Shown piece by piece: positions 8,081-17,307 of a stretch of DNA of 36,935 bases (the first letter of the stretch is position 1; every line of letters begins with the position of its first letter). Under the pieces are notes generated by a model. That model searched no databases and had not been told where the DNA came from. It saw only the letters and a program-made list of their open reading frames with translations. The stretch lies in the NCBI GenBank assembly GCA_003220685.1, contig QHTE01000050.1, positions 1-36,935 of the forward strand, in the 5' to 3' direction. The stretch comes from Candidatus Rokuibacteriota bacterium (GTDB lineage Bacteria; Methylomirabilota; Methylomirabilia; Rokubacteriales; CSP1-6). A program made the translations under genes and the position numbers.

Positions 8081-9757
8081 TCAGGGCGTCAGATCGGCGC
8101 CGAACTGTGAAGAATTGCTCACGCCGTCAAAGTATAGGCGGAGCCCGGCCGCATTGTTGTGGCTACCGCCCGGGTCGATGCACTTCGTATCATCAGGATT
8201 GGTCCCGATCCTGGTAAGGAGCTTGAGGCTTAAGGTATCCGTCGTTCCATCAAACTCTACAGATTGGAAGGGATCGAGGAGCACCGCGACCTCTTTCGCC
8301 AGCGCGGCATTACGCGTGATGCCCGTGAGGCACCAAGCCGCTCCTGAGGCGAACAGGATCCCGTTCTTAGACAACTCGGCGCGCAGGTCGAACTTGGTCC
8401 CAATGTCGTCGCTATTCTTCAGACCAACCCACGCGTGGAGACCGCTCAAGGTGGGCAGGAACCCCGCAGTGAGGGCTGGCTCGGCCGCCCACGTCCCGAT
8501 CGTCGCCCATGGGTTTCCGCCGGAAAAATGCACGCTCGCCGAGTCCTTGTACTTGGCGGTCGCAGCGGTTGGCGCGATGTCGTCCAGGAAGAGCGTATTG
8601 GGGTTGGCATTACTCCCGGAGCCATGAAAGTACAGGAACAAGGGGGCCGAACCCGTGTACAGCTCGGCCGACGCCAGTGGGGTGCCGCCGTCCATGCCTC
8701 CCGTCACCAGCACTCGGCCATCAGGGAGCAAGGATGCCGTGGGGCGCGACCGGACGGACAGCATGGGCGCCGTTGGTCTCCAGGTCCTGGTGGCCGGGTT
8801 GTATAACTCGGCCGACGCGTAGTTCAAGGCGTTGTTCGTGCCTCCTGCAACAAGCACCTCACCGCTGCGGAGTAAGGCCGCCGTGTGGTAAAACCGTGCG
8901 GCCGCCATGCTGCCCGTGAGGCGCCAACCGTTCGCCGGTGCGTACAGTTCTGCCGATGACACCGCGCTAACGCGAGAAGGACTCACGCTCCCCGCCACCA
9001 GCACCTCCCCGCTGGAGAGCAACGTCGCCGTATGGCCTGTCCGAGCGGTGATGTTGCTGTCGGTGAGAGCCCATGTTCCTGTCTCCGGGTCGTAAAGTTC
9101 CGCCGAACCCCCGAAGCGGGAACCGCCCACAACCAGGACCTTTCCGCTAGCGAGCAGCGTCGCCGTGTGTTCGACCCGAGCAGTCGTCATGCTGCCGGTG
9201 AGGGTCCAGGTCCCCGTGGCCGGGTCGTACAGCTCGGCGGAAGCGTCGCCGCCGGAACCACCCACGACGAGTATCTTCCCGCCGGGGAGCAACGTTGCCG
9301 TATGCAAATGCCTCGCGATGTTCAGGCTGCCAGTGACAGTCCAGCTCCCCGTCGTCGGGTTGTACAGCTCGGCGGACCCCCACAAGATCTGTTGATCGAC
9401 ATCAATGCCCCCAGCCACGAGCACCTCGCCGCCAGGCAGCAAGGTTGCCGTCGGACCTACCCGGGCGGTGGTCATGCTGCCGGTGAGGGTCCAGGTCCCC
9501 GTGGCCGGGTCGTACAGCTCGGCGGACGCCAACCCTAGGCTGTTACCGTTCTCGCCTGCGCAACCTCCGGCGATCAGCAGCTTCCCGTTTGAGAGCAAGG
9601 TCGCCGTGTGACCCTCCCTGGGGTCGTGCATGCTGGCGGCCGAGCTCCAGGTCCCTGCCTCTGCTTGCGCCAGAGTCGAGCCTGTACAAGGTAGAAGTAG
9701 GATCAGCAGCAGCGCCAGCATGGTGCCGATGACGGGCAGACGATGGTTGATATTCAT
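8081..9757 (-). CDS. Secreted Kelch-repeat beta-propeller protein
   Basis: A 558-residue exported protein. The start is the ATG at 9757, preceded by AGGAGAGG; it gives a classic signal peptide (hydrophobic LALLLILLLPCTGSTLAQA). Earlier in-frame starts would bury the signal. Residues about 35-390 hold seven Kelch-like units of roughly 47 residues with the pattern HTATLLxxGxVLVxGG, then SAELYDPATGTW, enough for a beta-propeller. The last 160 residues form a different beta-rich domain (SGLHAWVGLKNSDDIGTKFD, then GLRLYFDG) that I cannot name. The probable role is extracellular binding, of sugars or protein partners; no catalytic motif is seen. Some units are nearly identical at DNA level, including a 56-bp exact repeat, indicating recent internal duplication. 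Confidence 0.88.
   Translation of the reverse strand: MNINHRLPVIGTMLALLLILLLPCTGSTLAQAEAGTWSSAASMHDPREGHTATLLSNGKLLIAGGCAGENGNSLGLASAELYDPATGTWTLTGSMTTARVGPTATLLPGGEVLVAGGIDVDQQILWGSAELYNPTTGSWTVTGSLNIARHLHTATLLPGGKILVVGGSGGDASAELYDPATGTWTLTGSMTTARVEHTATLLASGKVLVVGGSRFGGSAELYDPETGTWALTDSNITARTGHTATLLSSGEVLVAGSVSPSRVSAVSSAELYAPANGWRLTGSMAAARFYHTAALLRSGEVLVAGGTNNALNYASAELYNPATRTWRPTAPMLSVRSRPTASLLPDGRVLVTGGMDGGTPLASAELYTGSAPLFLYFHGSGSNANPNTLFLDDIAPTAATAKYKDSASVHFSGGNPWATIGTWAAEPALTAGFLPTLSGLHAWVGLKNSDDIGTKFDLRAELSKNGILFASGAAWCLTGITRNAALAKEVAVLLDPFQSVEFDGTTDTLSLKLLTRIGTNPDDTKCIDPGGSHNNAAGLRLYFDGVSNSSQFGADLTP
9186..9241. repeat. 56-bp exact repeat inside Kelch gene, copy 1
   Basis: Identical over 56 bp to 9471-9526 and in the same orientation and reading frame. 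It covers the end of one Kelch unit and the linker to the next. Confidence 0.9.
9471..9526. repeat. 56-bp exact repeat inside Kelch gene, copy 2
   Basis: Second copy of the repeat at 9186-9241, 285 bp (95 codons, about two Kelch units) away. The match stops sharply at both ends. Confidence 0.9.
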
Positions 9758-9974
9758 GGCCTCTCCTGAGGTTCGAGCGAATAGGAGCGCTGAAGGTATC
9801 TTCATGTAGCCCCGCAGGCCTCGGAGCAAGAGAGAGGCCGTCGCAGGACCATGTGAATTCAGATACTTCCGGACCTCTGCTTTTGGGGTTTGACGAAAAT
9901 GGGCGGACGATGTGTCTGCTAGTCCACCGGCGCCTGGACGCAGAGCGGCCGGACGCCGGCGGATGCCGTCAATA

Positions 9975-10062
9975 GTTCGGGTCTGCTAGACTCCCGCCAG
10001 CCATCCTCCATGCCGGGTGCCCATGCGGCTGATCCGGCTCGCGGACCTTCTCATTGTCAGTT
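9975..10062 (+). pseudogene. Remnant: promoter plus signal-peptide start of an ABC substrate-binding protein
   Basis: This stretch repeats, on the plus strand, the promoter and coding start of the remnant at 11110-11273: TGCTAGACTCCCGCCAGC, a short leader with GGTGCCCATG, then MRLIRLADLLIV from the ATG at 10023. After about a dozen codons the resemblance is lost. The surrounding 9758-10283 holds no intact gene. A 68-codon TTG-started frame at 10054-10260 (DQIDAGAFSIFLGLGDGRLD, then LSTGFATGG) looks protein-like and could be part of another broken gene. Confidence 0.4.
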
Positions 10063-10283
10063 CGCGACCAGATCGACGCGGGGGCGTTCTCGATCTTTCT
10101 CGGGCTCGGCGACGGGCGCCTCGACCTATCGACGGGGTTCGCCACCGGTGGCGTGGTCGACAACACCGTCAGGACCCGGTTCGTGGTCGGAAGGCGCACA
10201 GAGTATGAGGCGGTGCGCGACGACCACGAACGAAACCGCGTGCCCCCCGTGTGGAGGTGAGTCAGATTCGCGTAGAGGCGCGA

Positions 10284-10691
10284 TCAGGCAATACGAGCTG
10301 TCTTCTCCACCTTGTGACGCTCGGCGTTCCAGAGCAAGTAGCAATTGGCGTGGAGTCGAACAAATGGGCGATCGCCAGATGGGATTTCCATCACCAACTG
10401 CCTCTTCAGCAGCGGCTTGTTGCAGGCATCGCATAGACCTTCGCCGCCCGGACCACCGACGATAATCGGACTGCTGTCATGCGGAAGGCGACCGTCCTGA
10501 AGCCGCTGACGAATGACCGGCAGGAGGCTGCTGCTGGCTCGGCGCTTCGCACGTTGTTGTAGCAAGAACCGAGATCGAGCCAACTGCGCGCCGCACCGCA
10601 GGATGAGCGACTCACTCTTCTCGATAGACGCTATGCTTTCTTCGCAGAGATGAGACCCCTTGAGAAGTAGATCGGAGTTTTCGGTGCTCAT
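10284..10691 (-). CDS. Helical plus CxAC/HxxC module protein
   Basis: A 135-residue protein from ATG 10691. The first 60 residues are helical (LLLKGSHLCEESIASIEKSE, ILRCGAQLARSRF) and closely match the protein at 18632-18961. The rest is the module shared with 6994-7251 and the C-terminus of 30528-31259: RQRLQDGRLPHD, PGGEGLCDAC, LHANC and LWNAERH. Probable metal ligands are the CDAC cysteines and the His and Cys of HANC. It follows, by 28 bp, a small helical gene on the same strand (10720-10908), and the two together resemble the helical tail and C-terminal module of the fused family member. Function is unknown. Confidence 0.7.
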   Translation of the reverse strand: MSTENSDLLLKGSHLCEESIASIEKSESLILRCGAQLARSRFLLQQRAKRRASSSLLPVIRQRLQDGRLPHDSSPIIVGGPGGEGLCDACNKPLLKRQLVMEIPSGDRPFVRLHANCYLLWNAERHKVEKTARIA

Positions 10692-10719
10692 GAGGTGGCT
10701 CGGAGAGCTTACGAGGCCG

Positions 10720-10908
10720 CTAGCGGGATGCCGCTGCCGGCCACTTGCGCCCTGGCCGGAGGACCTGTCGACTCCTGCGTGCGCCAGACTCTTGTATCAG
10801 TTCGCCAGAAAACTGACGCAATTGCTGGCTCCGCTTCAGTAAGTCTCCTGCGCGTCGGCGCAAGGCGTGTGTCCAGCGTCGCAGTTCGGCTGGTGGCAGT
10901 GTTGGCAT
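10720..10908 (-). CDS. Small helical protein resembling the zinc-family tail
   Basis: A 62-residue basic protein from ATG 10908, with an AGGAAGG ribosome binding site about six bases upstream. The segment LRRWTHALRRRAGDLLKRSQ followed by QLRQFSGELIQES aligns with the tail of the zinc-motif proteins (AARKLVKQSHQLSDRADVLM). It is probably co-transcribed with the module gene at 10284-10691. No metal site is present. It may be a genuine split component or a remnant of a once longer protein. Confidence 0.45.
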   Translation of the reverse strand: MPTLPPAELRRWTHALRRRAGDLLKRSQQLRQFSGELIQESGARRSRQVLRPGRKWPAAASR

Positions 10909-11059
10909 CCGGCCCTTCCTCTTTGCGTTGGGGGACCGTGCGGAGCCAGATGCCATTGGGCTGGACGCCAGCGCGCGTCAACCCGGGAATCCAATGGAAG
11001 GCCACGACTAGAGTAGCACGGCGAGACCCCGCGTCGGGAACCAGGAGCGCGGGGGAGCC

Positions 11060-11236
11060 TCAGACCCGCGCCTTCCACCCAAATTCCTCCCGACCTGGGG
11101 CGCAAAACGGGCACGGCCCGGGCGATCGAGAGGATGCCGATGCGCCACACCCTTCCGCTGTTGCTGCGCGTCCGCTCGCCAGTGGCGCAAACGTGAGGCC
11201 AACTGCGAGTACGACCGCGAGTCCGATCCGCCGCAT
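11060..11236 (-). pseudogene. Decayed ABC-transporter substrate-binding protein, N-terminal remnant
   Basis: From ATG 11236 the frame gives a clean signal peptide (MRRIGLAVVLAVGLTFAPLA) and then stops making sense after ATAEG. The continuation expected for this type of substrate-binding protein, KVWRIGILS, is found at once in another frame (VWRIGILSIARAV, 11110-11150), so at least one frameshift separates them. No further homology follows before the unrelated genes at 10720-10908. From memory this N-terminus is typical of ABC_sub_bind-type solute-binding proteins that are multiplied in some environmental lineages. Only about 50 codons remain. Confidence 0.5.
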
Positions 11237-11246
11237 GGGCACCTCG

Positions 11247-11273
11247 GCGGATGCTGGCGGGAGTCTAGCAGAG
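11247..11273 (-). promoter_or_regulatory. Extended -10 promoter element of the ABC remnant
   Basis: Minus-strand CTCTGCTAGACTCCCGCC, with TGC-TAGACT as an extended -10, directly upstream of the signal-peptide start at 11236. Near-identical copies are at 11309-11340 (same strand) and 9975-10006 (opposite strand). Confidence 0.45.
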
Positions 11274-11308
11274 GGCGCGTCTGCCCGCGATTGTTGCATT
11301 CCTCAACG

Positions 11309-11340
11309 GGATGGCTGGCGGGAGTGTAGCAGACCGGAAT
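11309..11340 (-). promoter_or_regulatory. Second, tandem copy of the extended -10 element
   Basis: This copy matches the element at 9975-10006 in 29 of 32 positions when read on the opposite strand. It lies 62 bp upstream of the copy at 11247-11273, with the -10 read as TGCTACACT. It abuts the stop of the lipoprotein gene at 11340. Confidence 0.4.
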
Positions 11341-11723
11341 CAACGCGGACAGTGCGACGGGCGCGCGGCGGTCGCTCCTACGCAGGCCGGGTCTCCTGGT
11401 CGGCTAGCGCCCGGCCCAGCTGCGCCGCGCTCGCTGAGCGGCCACGGCGGCGAGGCGAACTCCTCTGTATCCTCCGGGCCTCGGAATTGAGCGTTGGTCG
11501 GGCTAGGTGTTTGGACCCGTCTCCAGCCGTGAGCCTTCATACAGGCCCGGTAGATCTCTTCGTCGCCGATCCCGTATTTCGCCGTCCTGGCTTCGCCGGC
11601 GCAGATTGCGCTATCGTCCATGAACGCCGCGAGCCCGCGATCAGCCCCCCGCGCTTCCCAGTAGTGCTTGCCGCAGCCGGTCGCAAGAAGGCCGAGTGCG
11701 AGAACGAACAGGCCGAGCCTCAT
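11340..11723 (-). CDS. Small lipoprotein
   Basis: A 127-residue protein from ATG 11723, chosen because GGGAGGGG lies immediately upstream and the product then starts with a lipoprotein signal (MRLGLFVLALGLLATGCGKH, acylated Cys in LATGC). The mature part has two further cysteines in ICAGEA and YRACMKAHGW, which suggests one disulfide, and an unstructured Pro/Gly-rich end that may be a frame read past a damaged original stop. Similar short lipoproteins occur elsewhere in the window (23764-24033). Function is unknown. Confidence 0.7.
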   Translation of the reverse strand: MRLGLFVLALGLLATGCGKHYWEARGADRGLAAFMDDSAICAGEARTAKYGIGDEEIYRACMKAHGWRRVQTPSPTNAQFRGPEDTEEFASPPWPLSERGAAGPGASRPGDPACVGATAARPSHCPR

Positions 11724-12074
11724 AACCCCTCCCATTCTCGTCAATCACATAGCGGGGCATAGCTCGCACAACGGGTCGACCACCGCGTGGAACTCTCGTC
11801 TAACAGCCTAGCGTGGTCGACCGCTTGGCTCCAAAAACGGGCACTCGGCACGATGGGCGGGCTCCAGCGTCCGGCCTGATGATCGCCGACGCGGAGTGCC
11901 CCCACCGGAGCCCGCAAGGAGACCCGTATGTCGCGCCTTCGCCCTGCGGTTGGCTGGCCAACGAGAGAGCTTTCGAGTGCGTCGACGAGCGGATCAATGA
12001 GATCCGCATCATTATCGGATCTTGAATTGCCGCTGGCTCACCGCGAGCCGCACAGATCCGCTGCAAATTGCACA
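11724..12074. other. Intergenic, no supported gene
   Basis: A 350-bp space between the divergent lipoprotein gene and the copper operon. A 48-codon plus-strand frame from ATG 11879 (MIADAECPHRSPQGDPYVAP) has two or three cysteines but no ribosome binding site and no relative in the window, so I do not call it. Confidence 0.5.
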
Positions 12075-12083
12075 TGCTATGAT
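12075..12083 (+). promoter_or_regulatory. Extended -10 promoter of the copper-efflux operon
   Basis: TGC-TATGAT is an extended -10. Transcription would begin about 12090, at or next to the ATG at 12091, implying a leaderless first gene. No clear -35 is seen, and no dyad of a MerR-type regulator is obvious. Confidence 0.45.
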
Positions 12084-12090
12084 GCGGCTG

Positions 12091-12366
12091 ATGCATAGCC
12101 CCGTGAGCCCGTTGATGATCGCGATCACGCTCGCGATCTGGCTCGTCTCAGGCCCAGTGGGCATGGCGTTCGATGGCTGCGCCATGATCGGCGCGATGTG
12201 CGAGGCGCCCTGCGGCGCGATGCTCCAAATCGTCACGCCGGCGGCTTCCGACCTGGCCGGCTTGTCCCCGGTCTCTTACCTCGATTCACCGCTCGACGAG
12301 CGGCCTGTCGTCCTTAGCCTCCGGCCCCCGTCTCCGCCGCCCAAGTCCGCGCTCCTCTCCGCGTAG
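12091..12366 (+). CDS. Small secreted Cys-containing protein, first gene of copper operon
   Basis: A 91-residue protein with an N-terminal hydrophobic segment (LMIAITLAIWLVSGPVGMAF) and then DGCAMIGAMCEAPCGAML, three cysteines and several methionines in 20 residues, suited to binding soft metal ions at the membrane or in the periplasm. The tail is Pro/Ser-rich. ATGs at 12079 and 12082 overlap the -10 box, so I start at 12091. It lies 85 bp before the CusA-type pump gene and in the same direction. A role in copper handling is inferred from position and the Met/Cys cluster only. Confidence 0.6.
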   Translation: MHSPVSPLMIAITLAIWLVSGPVGMAFDGCAMIGAMCEAPCGAMLQIVTPAASDLAGLSPVSYLDSPLDERPVVLSLRPPSPPPKSALLSA

Positions 12367-12451
12367 CGTCCTGACGTTCGTCTCGCTGTCACGATAGGTA
12401 CCGCGTCGCGCGCGGATTTCTGCGCGCTCGCGATGCCACGGAGGTGTGTGC

Positions 12452-15400
12452 GTGATCAACCGGCTCATCGAGCTGTCGCTGAGGAATCGCTTGCTCGTCG
12501 TCGCCGGCTTCTTGTTCCTCGGGGGCTGGGGCTACTGGGCCCTGCTCACGACGCCGATCGACGCGATTCCTGACCTGTCCGACAACCAGGTCATCGTCTT
12601 CACCGACTGGACGGGACGCTCGCCGCAGGAGGTCGAGGACCAGATCACCTATCCCCTGACCGTAAGCCTGCAGGGGCTGCCGGGCGTGCGGGTGGTCCGA
12701 TCTTCGTCGGCGTTCGGTTTCTCGATGATCAACGTGATCTTCGAGGACAACGTCGACCTCTACTTCGCGCGCTCGCGGGTGCTCGAGCGACTGCAGCTCC
12801 TGAGCAAATCGCTGCCCCCGGGCACCGTACCGACGCTGGGTCCCGATGCGACCGGCGTGGGCCACGTCTTCTGGTACACGGTCGAGGGCAAGGGCCACTC
12901 GCTTCGCGATCTCCGCACCATCCAGGACTGGTTCATCCGCTACCAGCTCAACGCCGTCCAGGGCGTGGCGGAGGTCGCTAGCATCGGAGGCGTGGTCCGC
13001 CAGTACCAGATCGACGTGGATCCGAACCGGCTCCGCGCCTACAAAATCCCGCTGTCGACGGTCGTGGATGCTGTTATTCGGAGCAACCGCAACGTGGGCG
13101 GCAACGTCGTCGAGGCCAGCGGCACCTGGTCCGTCGTGCGCGGCCTCGGCCTCGTCGAGAGCACACGTGACCTGGAGGACGTCGTCGTCGCGGCCGAGAA
13201 CGGAGTGCCGATCTTCGTCCGACAGGTCGCCGCCGTGAAGGTCGGCGACGCCTTCCGGGCCGCCGCGCTCGTCAAGGGCACGGACGAGGCGGTCGGGGGC
13301 GTCGTGGTGGCGCGCTACGGCGTCAGCACGGTCGACGTCATCACCCGGATAAAGGAGAAGATCCAGGCGCTCCAGGCCGGCCTGCCGGCCGGCGTCAAGA
13401 TCGTGCCGTTCTACGACCGCTCGGCGTTGATCGAGCGGGCCGTTCACACATTACGACGGGCTCTCATCGAGGAGACGATCGTCGTCACGATCGTCAACAT
13501 TATCTTTCTGCTGCATTTCCGCTCGGTGCTGATCGTCACCATCCCGCTGCCGCTCGCGGTCCTGACCGCATTTCTGTTCATGCGGTACCTGGACATCAGC
13601 TCAAACATCATGTCGCTCGCCGGGATCGCCATCGCCATCGGCGTGCTCGTCGACGCAGCGATCGTCGTGACCGAGAACGCCTTCCGGTTCATGGAGAAGC
13701 GCGGAGTCGACCCGCGCGACCGGAGGCGAGTGACGGAGACCGTGCTCGACGCCACCCGGCTCGTGGGCCGTCCGATCTTCTTCTCGATGGCGATCATCAT
13801 CCTGGCGTTCATCCCGGTCTTCGCGCTGACAGGGCAGGAGGGCAAGCTTTTCCATCCGCTCGCCTTCACCAAGACGTTCTCCATGGTAGGGGCGACGATC
13901 CTGTCCGTGACGCTCGTACCGGTCCTGTGCAGCCTGCTCATCGGCGGCAGGATCCGCGGTCAAAAGAGCAACCCGATCATGCGGCCCCTGGTCTGGGTGT
14001 ACCGGCCCGTGCTCGACTTCGCGCTCCGCCACCGTGCCGTCACGCTCGGCATCGCCGTCATCACCGTCGCGGGCGCTCTCGCACTGGTCCCGCGGATCGG
14101 GAGCGAGTTCATGCCGCCGCTCAACGAGGGCGACCTGATGTTCATGCCGGTGACCGATCCGTCGATCTCGCTCCCGCAGGCGATCGAGATCGTCAAGAAG
14201 CAGAACGACGCCATCCAGAACTTCCCAGAGGTCGCCTCGGTCGTCGCGAAGATCGCTCGGGCCGACACCTCGACGGATCCAGCGCCGGTGAACATGACGG
14301 AGACGATCGTCAATCTCAAGCCCGAGGCCGCATGGCGGCCGGGTATGAACCGCGAGAAGCTCATCGGCGAATTGGACGCGGCGACGACGCTCCCCGGCGT
14401 CTCCAACATCTGGACCCAGCCGATCATCAACCGCATCAACATGCTGACAACAGGAATCCGCTCGGAGGTCGGCCTGAAGGTGTTCGGCACCGATCTGAAG
14501 GTCCTCCAGGAGCGAGCCGGGGCGGTCGCGGACGCGCTGCGGAACATTCCCGGAGCGGCCGACGTCTACGCGGAGCAGGTCACCGGCGCGCCGTATCTCG
14601 ACGTCCGCGTCACTCGGCAGACCGCGGCGCGCTACGGGATCACGGTCGGCGCGATCCAGGACGTGATCGAGACCGCGGTCGGGGAGACCAACCTGACGTT
14701 GACAATCGAGGGCCGCCAGCGCTTCCCGGTGCGCGTGCGTTACGCACCCGAGTATCGAGCGAGTGCCCAGGCTCTCGGGGGCGTTCTCGTCACTGCGCCA
14801 AATGGGACCCAGGTTCCGCTGGGCCAGCTCGCCGACATCACCCAGGTGTCAGGACCGGCGATGATCTCGAGCGAGAACGGTCTGCTGGTCGTCACCGTGC
14901 TCCTGAATGTGCGCGGCCGGGACGTCGGCAGCTTCATCAATGAGGCTCGGAGTGTGATTGCGCACACGGTGGCGCTGCCCCAGGGCTCCTACGTGGAATG
15001 GAGCGGCCAGTACGAGAACGAGATCCGGGCGCGCCACCGGCTACAGATCGTCCTCCCGATCGCCCTGGTGGTGATCTACGTTCTTCTTTACCTGACGTAT
15101 CGCTCGTTCCTCGACGCCGCCCAGGTGATGCTCGCGGTCCCGTTCGCGCTCGCCGGCGGGATCTACCTGCTCTATGTCCTCGGCTACAACATGTCGGTCG
15201 CGGTCTGGATCGGCTTCATCGCGTTGTTCGGCACGGCCGTGCAGACCGCAGTCGTCATGGTGATCTACCTCGAGGAGGCCGTCGCACAGAAGCGGGAAGC
15301 GCTGGGTGGCCGCTTGACGCGACAGGCGCTGCTGGACGCGGTGAGGGAGGGGGCGCTGCTGCGGCTGCGGCCCAAGGTGATGACGGTCTCGACGATCGTG

Positions 15401-15607
15401 GCCAGCTTGTTGCCGATCATGTGGAGCCATTCGACCGGCGCCGAAGTGATGAAGCCGTTGGCCACCCCGGTACTCGGCGGCATGGTGAGCTCACTCGGCC
15501 TCGTGCTCATCGTGACCCCGGTCATCTTCTACTGGTTGCGGGAACGGGAGCTGCGAATCGACGATCCAAACCTAACCACACACGACTTGGAGGAGGCAGG
15601 AACATGA
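12452..15607 (+). CDS. cusA: CusA-type Cu(I)/Ag(I) efflux RND pump
   Basis: A 1051-residue heavy-metal RND permease that exports monovalent copper or silver from periplasm or cytoplasm through an outer-membrane channel, driven by protons. The start at GTG 12452 is seven bases after GGAGG (12440-12444); a GTG at 12446 is too close. The N-terminus [15 protein letters not shown] is typical. Three methionines, M565 (LMFMPVT), M615 (VNMTET) and M664 (RINMLTTG), have exactly the spacing of the E. coli CusA triad M573/M623/M672, which separates Cu/Ag pumps from CzcA-type divalent pumps. The [20 protein letters not shown] helix carries the expected proton-relay region. Its stop overlaps the next start by four bases. 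No CusRS-like sensor is nearby. Confidence 0.95.
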   Translation: MINRLIELSLRNRLLVVAGFLFLGGWGYWALLTTPIDAIPDLSDNQVIVFTDWTGRSPQEVEDQITYPLTVSLQGLPGVRVVRSSSAFGFSMINVIFEDNVDLYFARSRVLERLQLLSKSLPPGTVPTLGPDATGVGHVFWYTVEGKGHSLRDLRTIQDWFIRYQLNAVQGVAEVASIGGVVRQYQIDVDPNRLRAYKIPLSTVVDAVIRSNRNVGGNVVEASGTWSVVRGLGLVESTRDLEDVVVAAENGVPIFVRQVAAVKVGDAFRAAALVKGTDEAVGGVVVARYGVSTVDVITRIKEKIQALQAGLPAGVKIVPFYDRSALIERAVHTLRRALIEETIVVTIVNIIFLLHFRSVLIVTIPLPLAVLTAFLFMRYLDISSNIMSLAGIAIAIGVLVDAAIVVTENAFRFMEKRGVDPRDRRRVTETVLDATRLVGRPIFFSMAIIILAFIPVFALTGQEGKLFHPLAFTKTFSMVGATILSVTLVPVLCSLLIGGRIRGQKSNPIMRPLVWVYRPVLDFALRHRAVTLGIAVITVAGALALVPRIGSEFMPPLNEGDLMFMPVTDPSISLPQAIEIVKKQNDAIQNFPEVASVVAKIARADTSTDPAPVNMTETIVNLKPEAAWRPGMNREKLIGELDAATTLPGVSNIWTQPIINRINMLTTGIRSEVGLKVFGTDLKVLQERAGAVADALRNIPGAADVYAEQVTGAPYLDVRVTRQTAARYGITVGAIQDVIETAVGETNLTLTIEGRQRFPVRVRYAPEYRASAQALGGVLVTAPNGTQVPLGQLADITQVSGPAMISSENGLLVVTVLLNVRGRDVGSFINEARSVIAHTVALPQGSYVEWSGQYENEIRARHRLQIVLPIALVVIYVLLYLTYRSFLDAAQVMLAVPFALAGGIYLLYVLGYNMSVAVWIGFIALFGTAVQTAVVMVIYLEEAVAQKREALGGRLTRQALLDAVREGALLRLRPKVMTVSTIVASLLPIMWSHSTGAEVMKPLATPVLGGMVSSLGLVLIVTPVIFYWLRERELRIDDPNLTTHDLEEAGT

Positions 15608-16011
15608 TGCGACTGATGGCAACTCTCGCGGTGGCAACTGTCTTCGCGTTTGCGGCACACGTCTCGGCCGCCGATCTGAAGCCCATCCACACGCAGAAGA
15701 CCAAGGACGTGGTCGTGACCTTGGCGAGCGAGTCGGGCCAGTGGAAGCAAGGAAAGAACGACTTCGTGCTCGAGATCACGTCGGCCAAGGACAAGCAGCC
15801 GGTGGAGGCTGGCAAGGTGACGTTGAACACGAGCATGACGATGACGGGCATGGCTCCGATGATCGCCGGTGCGACCCTGACGCCAGACAAGACGCCAGGC
15901 CGCTACAACGGCACGATCGCGTTCCCGGATAACGGAGCCCGACAGGTTACCGTCACCTGGGATGGCCCCGCAGGGAAGGGCTCGACGAAGTTCTCCGTCT
16001 CTGTCCGGTGA
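15604..16011 (+). CDS. YtkA-like periplasmic protein
   Basis: A 135-residue exported protein (signal [20 protein letters not shown] with cleavage after VSA) resembling the YtkA-like/FixH-like immunoglobulin-fold domain. The core strand pattern [20 protein letters not shown] and [18 protein letters not shown] is typical. A methionine-rich turn, MTMTGMAPM, could bind Cu(I) or Ag(I), as expected for a periplasmic carrier in place of CusF. ATG overlaps the cusA stop (ATGA) and has a GGAGGCAGG ribosome binding site, so translation is coupled. Its position between pump and channel genes supports a role in metal delivery, which remains inference. Confidence 0.82.
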   Translation: MMRLMATLAVATVFAFAAHVSAADLKPIHTQKTKDVVVTLASESGQWKQGKNDFVLEITSAKDKQPVEAGKVTLNTSMTMTGMAPMIAGATLTPDKTPGRYNGTIAFPDNGARQVTVTWDGPAGKGSTKFSVSVR

Positions 16012-16020
16012 GCGGTCGTG

Positions 16021-17307
16021 ATGCGACGCGCGGTCCCGATGCTGTTGCTGCTGGCGATCGGTCTCGTCGCGCTCGCGCCCGGCCCGGCGGTCGGCCAGAC
16101 CGCGGCCGAGCTGACGGTGGACGAGCTGATTGCGCGCGCGCTGACGGACAACTCCGACCTGAAGGCCGCGAGGATCGAGGTTGAAGCGGCGGCGGCCCGG
16201 GTGCAGCAGGCCGGGCTTCGCCCCAACCCGATGCTCGAGATCGGGGGCCAGAAGGCGATCAGTCCGGACAACAATCTGAACATTGGATTGTCGTTGCCGC
16301 TCGATCTCAACGGCCGCAAGGAGGGTCGCGTCGGAGTGGCCGAGCGCGAGCTCGACGGCAAGCGTCGGCAGGTGGCCGATCGCGAGCGGCGCCTGCGCGC
16401 CGACGTCCGCATGAAGGCGGGTGAGGTGCTGGCCGCCCGTCGGAGCCTGGGCGTGATCGATGAGCTCCTGCAGACCAATCGCGACGGGCTCGCGGTAGTG
16501 GGGAACCGGGTCCGCGAGGGCGCGGCGCCATCGCTCGACGAGAGCCTGCAGCTGGTCGAGGTCAACCGGCTCGACGCTAGTCGCCAGCTGGCCCAGAGCC
16601 GCGTCGAGATCGCGACCTTGCAGCTCAAGGCACTGGCGGGCATGTCGGCGGAGGCCCCGCTCGTGGTGAAGGGCGAGCTCGCTCCGTCGCCATTGCTGCT
16701 CGATCACGCCGAGGCTTTGCGGCGCTCGATCAGCGAGCGGCCTGACGTCGCGGTCGCCCGGGCCGAGGTGGCCATGGCGGGCGCAATGGTGAAGAAGGAG
16801 CAGGCCGAAGGGCGCTGGGATGCCAGTGTCAGCGTCGGTTATCAGCGTCAGGATTTCGGCTTCAACCTGAACGGCTTGACGGCCAGCGGCCAGACCCGTC
16901 CGATCCAGGACGTCTTCCACTACTTCGGCGGCGCCGTTAGCGTCACGCTTCCCGTGCGCAACGGGAACGAAGGGAACATCGCCGCGGCGAGGGCGGCCGA
17001 ACGCGCCGCTGAGCGCCGCGTGGAATTCGCGGTCTTGATGGTGCAACAGGAGGTAGCCGCCGCGTTCACGCAGTACGACGCGGCTCAGCGGTCGCTCGAG
17101 CTCTATGAACGGGGCGTGCGGGACGTCGCGCGGCGCAACCTCGAAGTGGTGCGAAGGGCCTACGAGCTGGGACGAGGATCACTGCTCGACGTCGTCGCAG
17201 AGCAGCGGCGATATATCGAGATCGAGAACGGCTATACGGGCGCGTTAAAGCAGGTCTACGACGCGTCGGTCGATGTCGAGCGCGCGGTCGGCGTCGCCGG
17301 CCGCTGA
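16021..17307 (+). CDS. cusC: CusC/TolC-type outer-membrane channel
   Basis: A 428-residue outer-membrane efflux protein. It has a signal peptide (LLLLAIGLVALAPGPAVG) and two OEP repeats with long alpha-barrel helices, visible as Ala/Arg/Glu-rich stretches at about residues 30-210 and 240-420; TVDELIARALTDNSDLKAAR is a typical opening. It would form the exit duct for the CusA-type pump. A GTG three bases upstream is an alternative start. Its stop overlaps the adaptor start (TGATG), so the two are translationally coupled. Assignment to copper rather than another metal rests on the pump. Confidence 0.88.
   Translation: MRRAVPMLLLLAIGLVALAPGPAVGQTAAELTVDELIARALTDNSDLKAARIEVEAAAARVQQAGLRPNPMLEIGGQKAISPDNNLNIGLSLPLDLNGRKEGRVGVAERELDGKRRQVADRERRLRADVRMKAGEVLAARRSLGVIDELLQTNRDGLAVVGNRVREGAAPSLDESLQLVEVNRLDASRQLAQSRVEIATLQLKALAGMSAEAPLVVKGELAPSPLLLDHAEALRRSISERPDVAVARAEVAMAGAMVKKEQAEGRWDASVSVGYQRQDFGFNLNGLTASGQTRPIQDVFHYFGGAVSVTLPVRNGNEGNIAAARAAERAAERRVEFAVLMVQQEVAAAFTQYDAAQRSLELYERGVRDVARRNLEVVRRAYELGRGSLLDVVAEQRRYIEIENGYTGALKQVYDASVDVERAVGVAGR

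Noticed and set aside
10054..10260. 68-codon TTG-started frame on the plus strand.
   Set aside because: The sequence looks partly protein-like, but it lacks a ribosome binding site and lies among gene remnants; listed only in the note for the region.
11879..12025. 48-codon plus-strand frame with several cysteines before the copper operon.
   Set aside because: No translation signals and no relative in the window.
12389..13447. A 352-codon minus-strand frame opposite cusA.
   Set aside because: Its composition (Asp/Arg/Val-rich) is typical of antisense of GC-rich RND genes.
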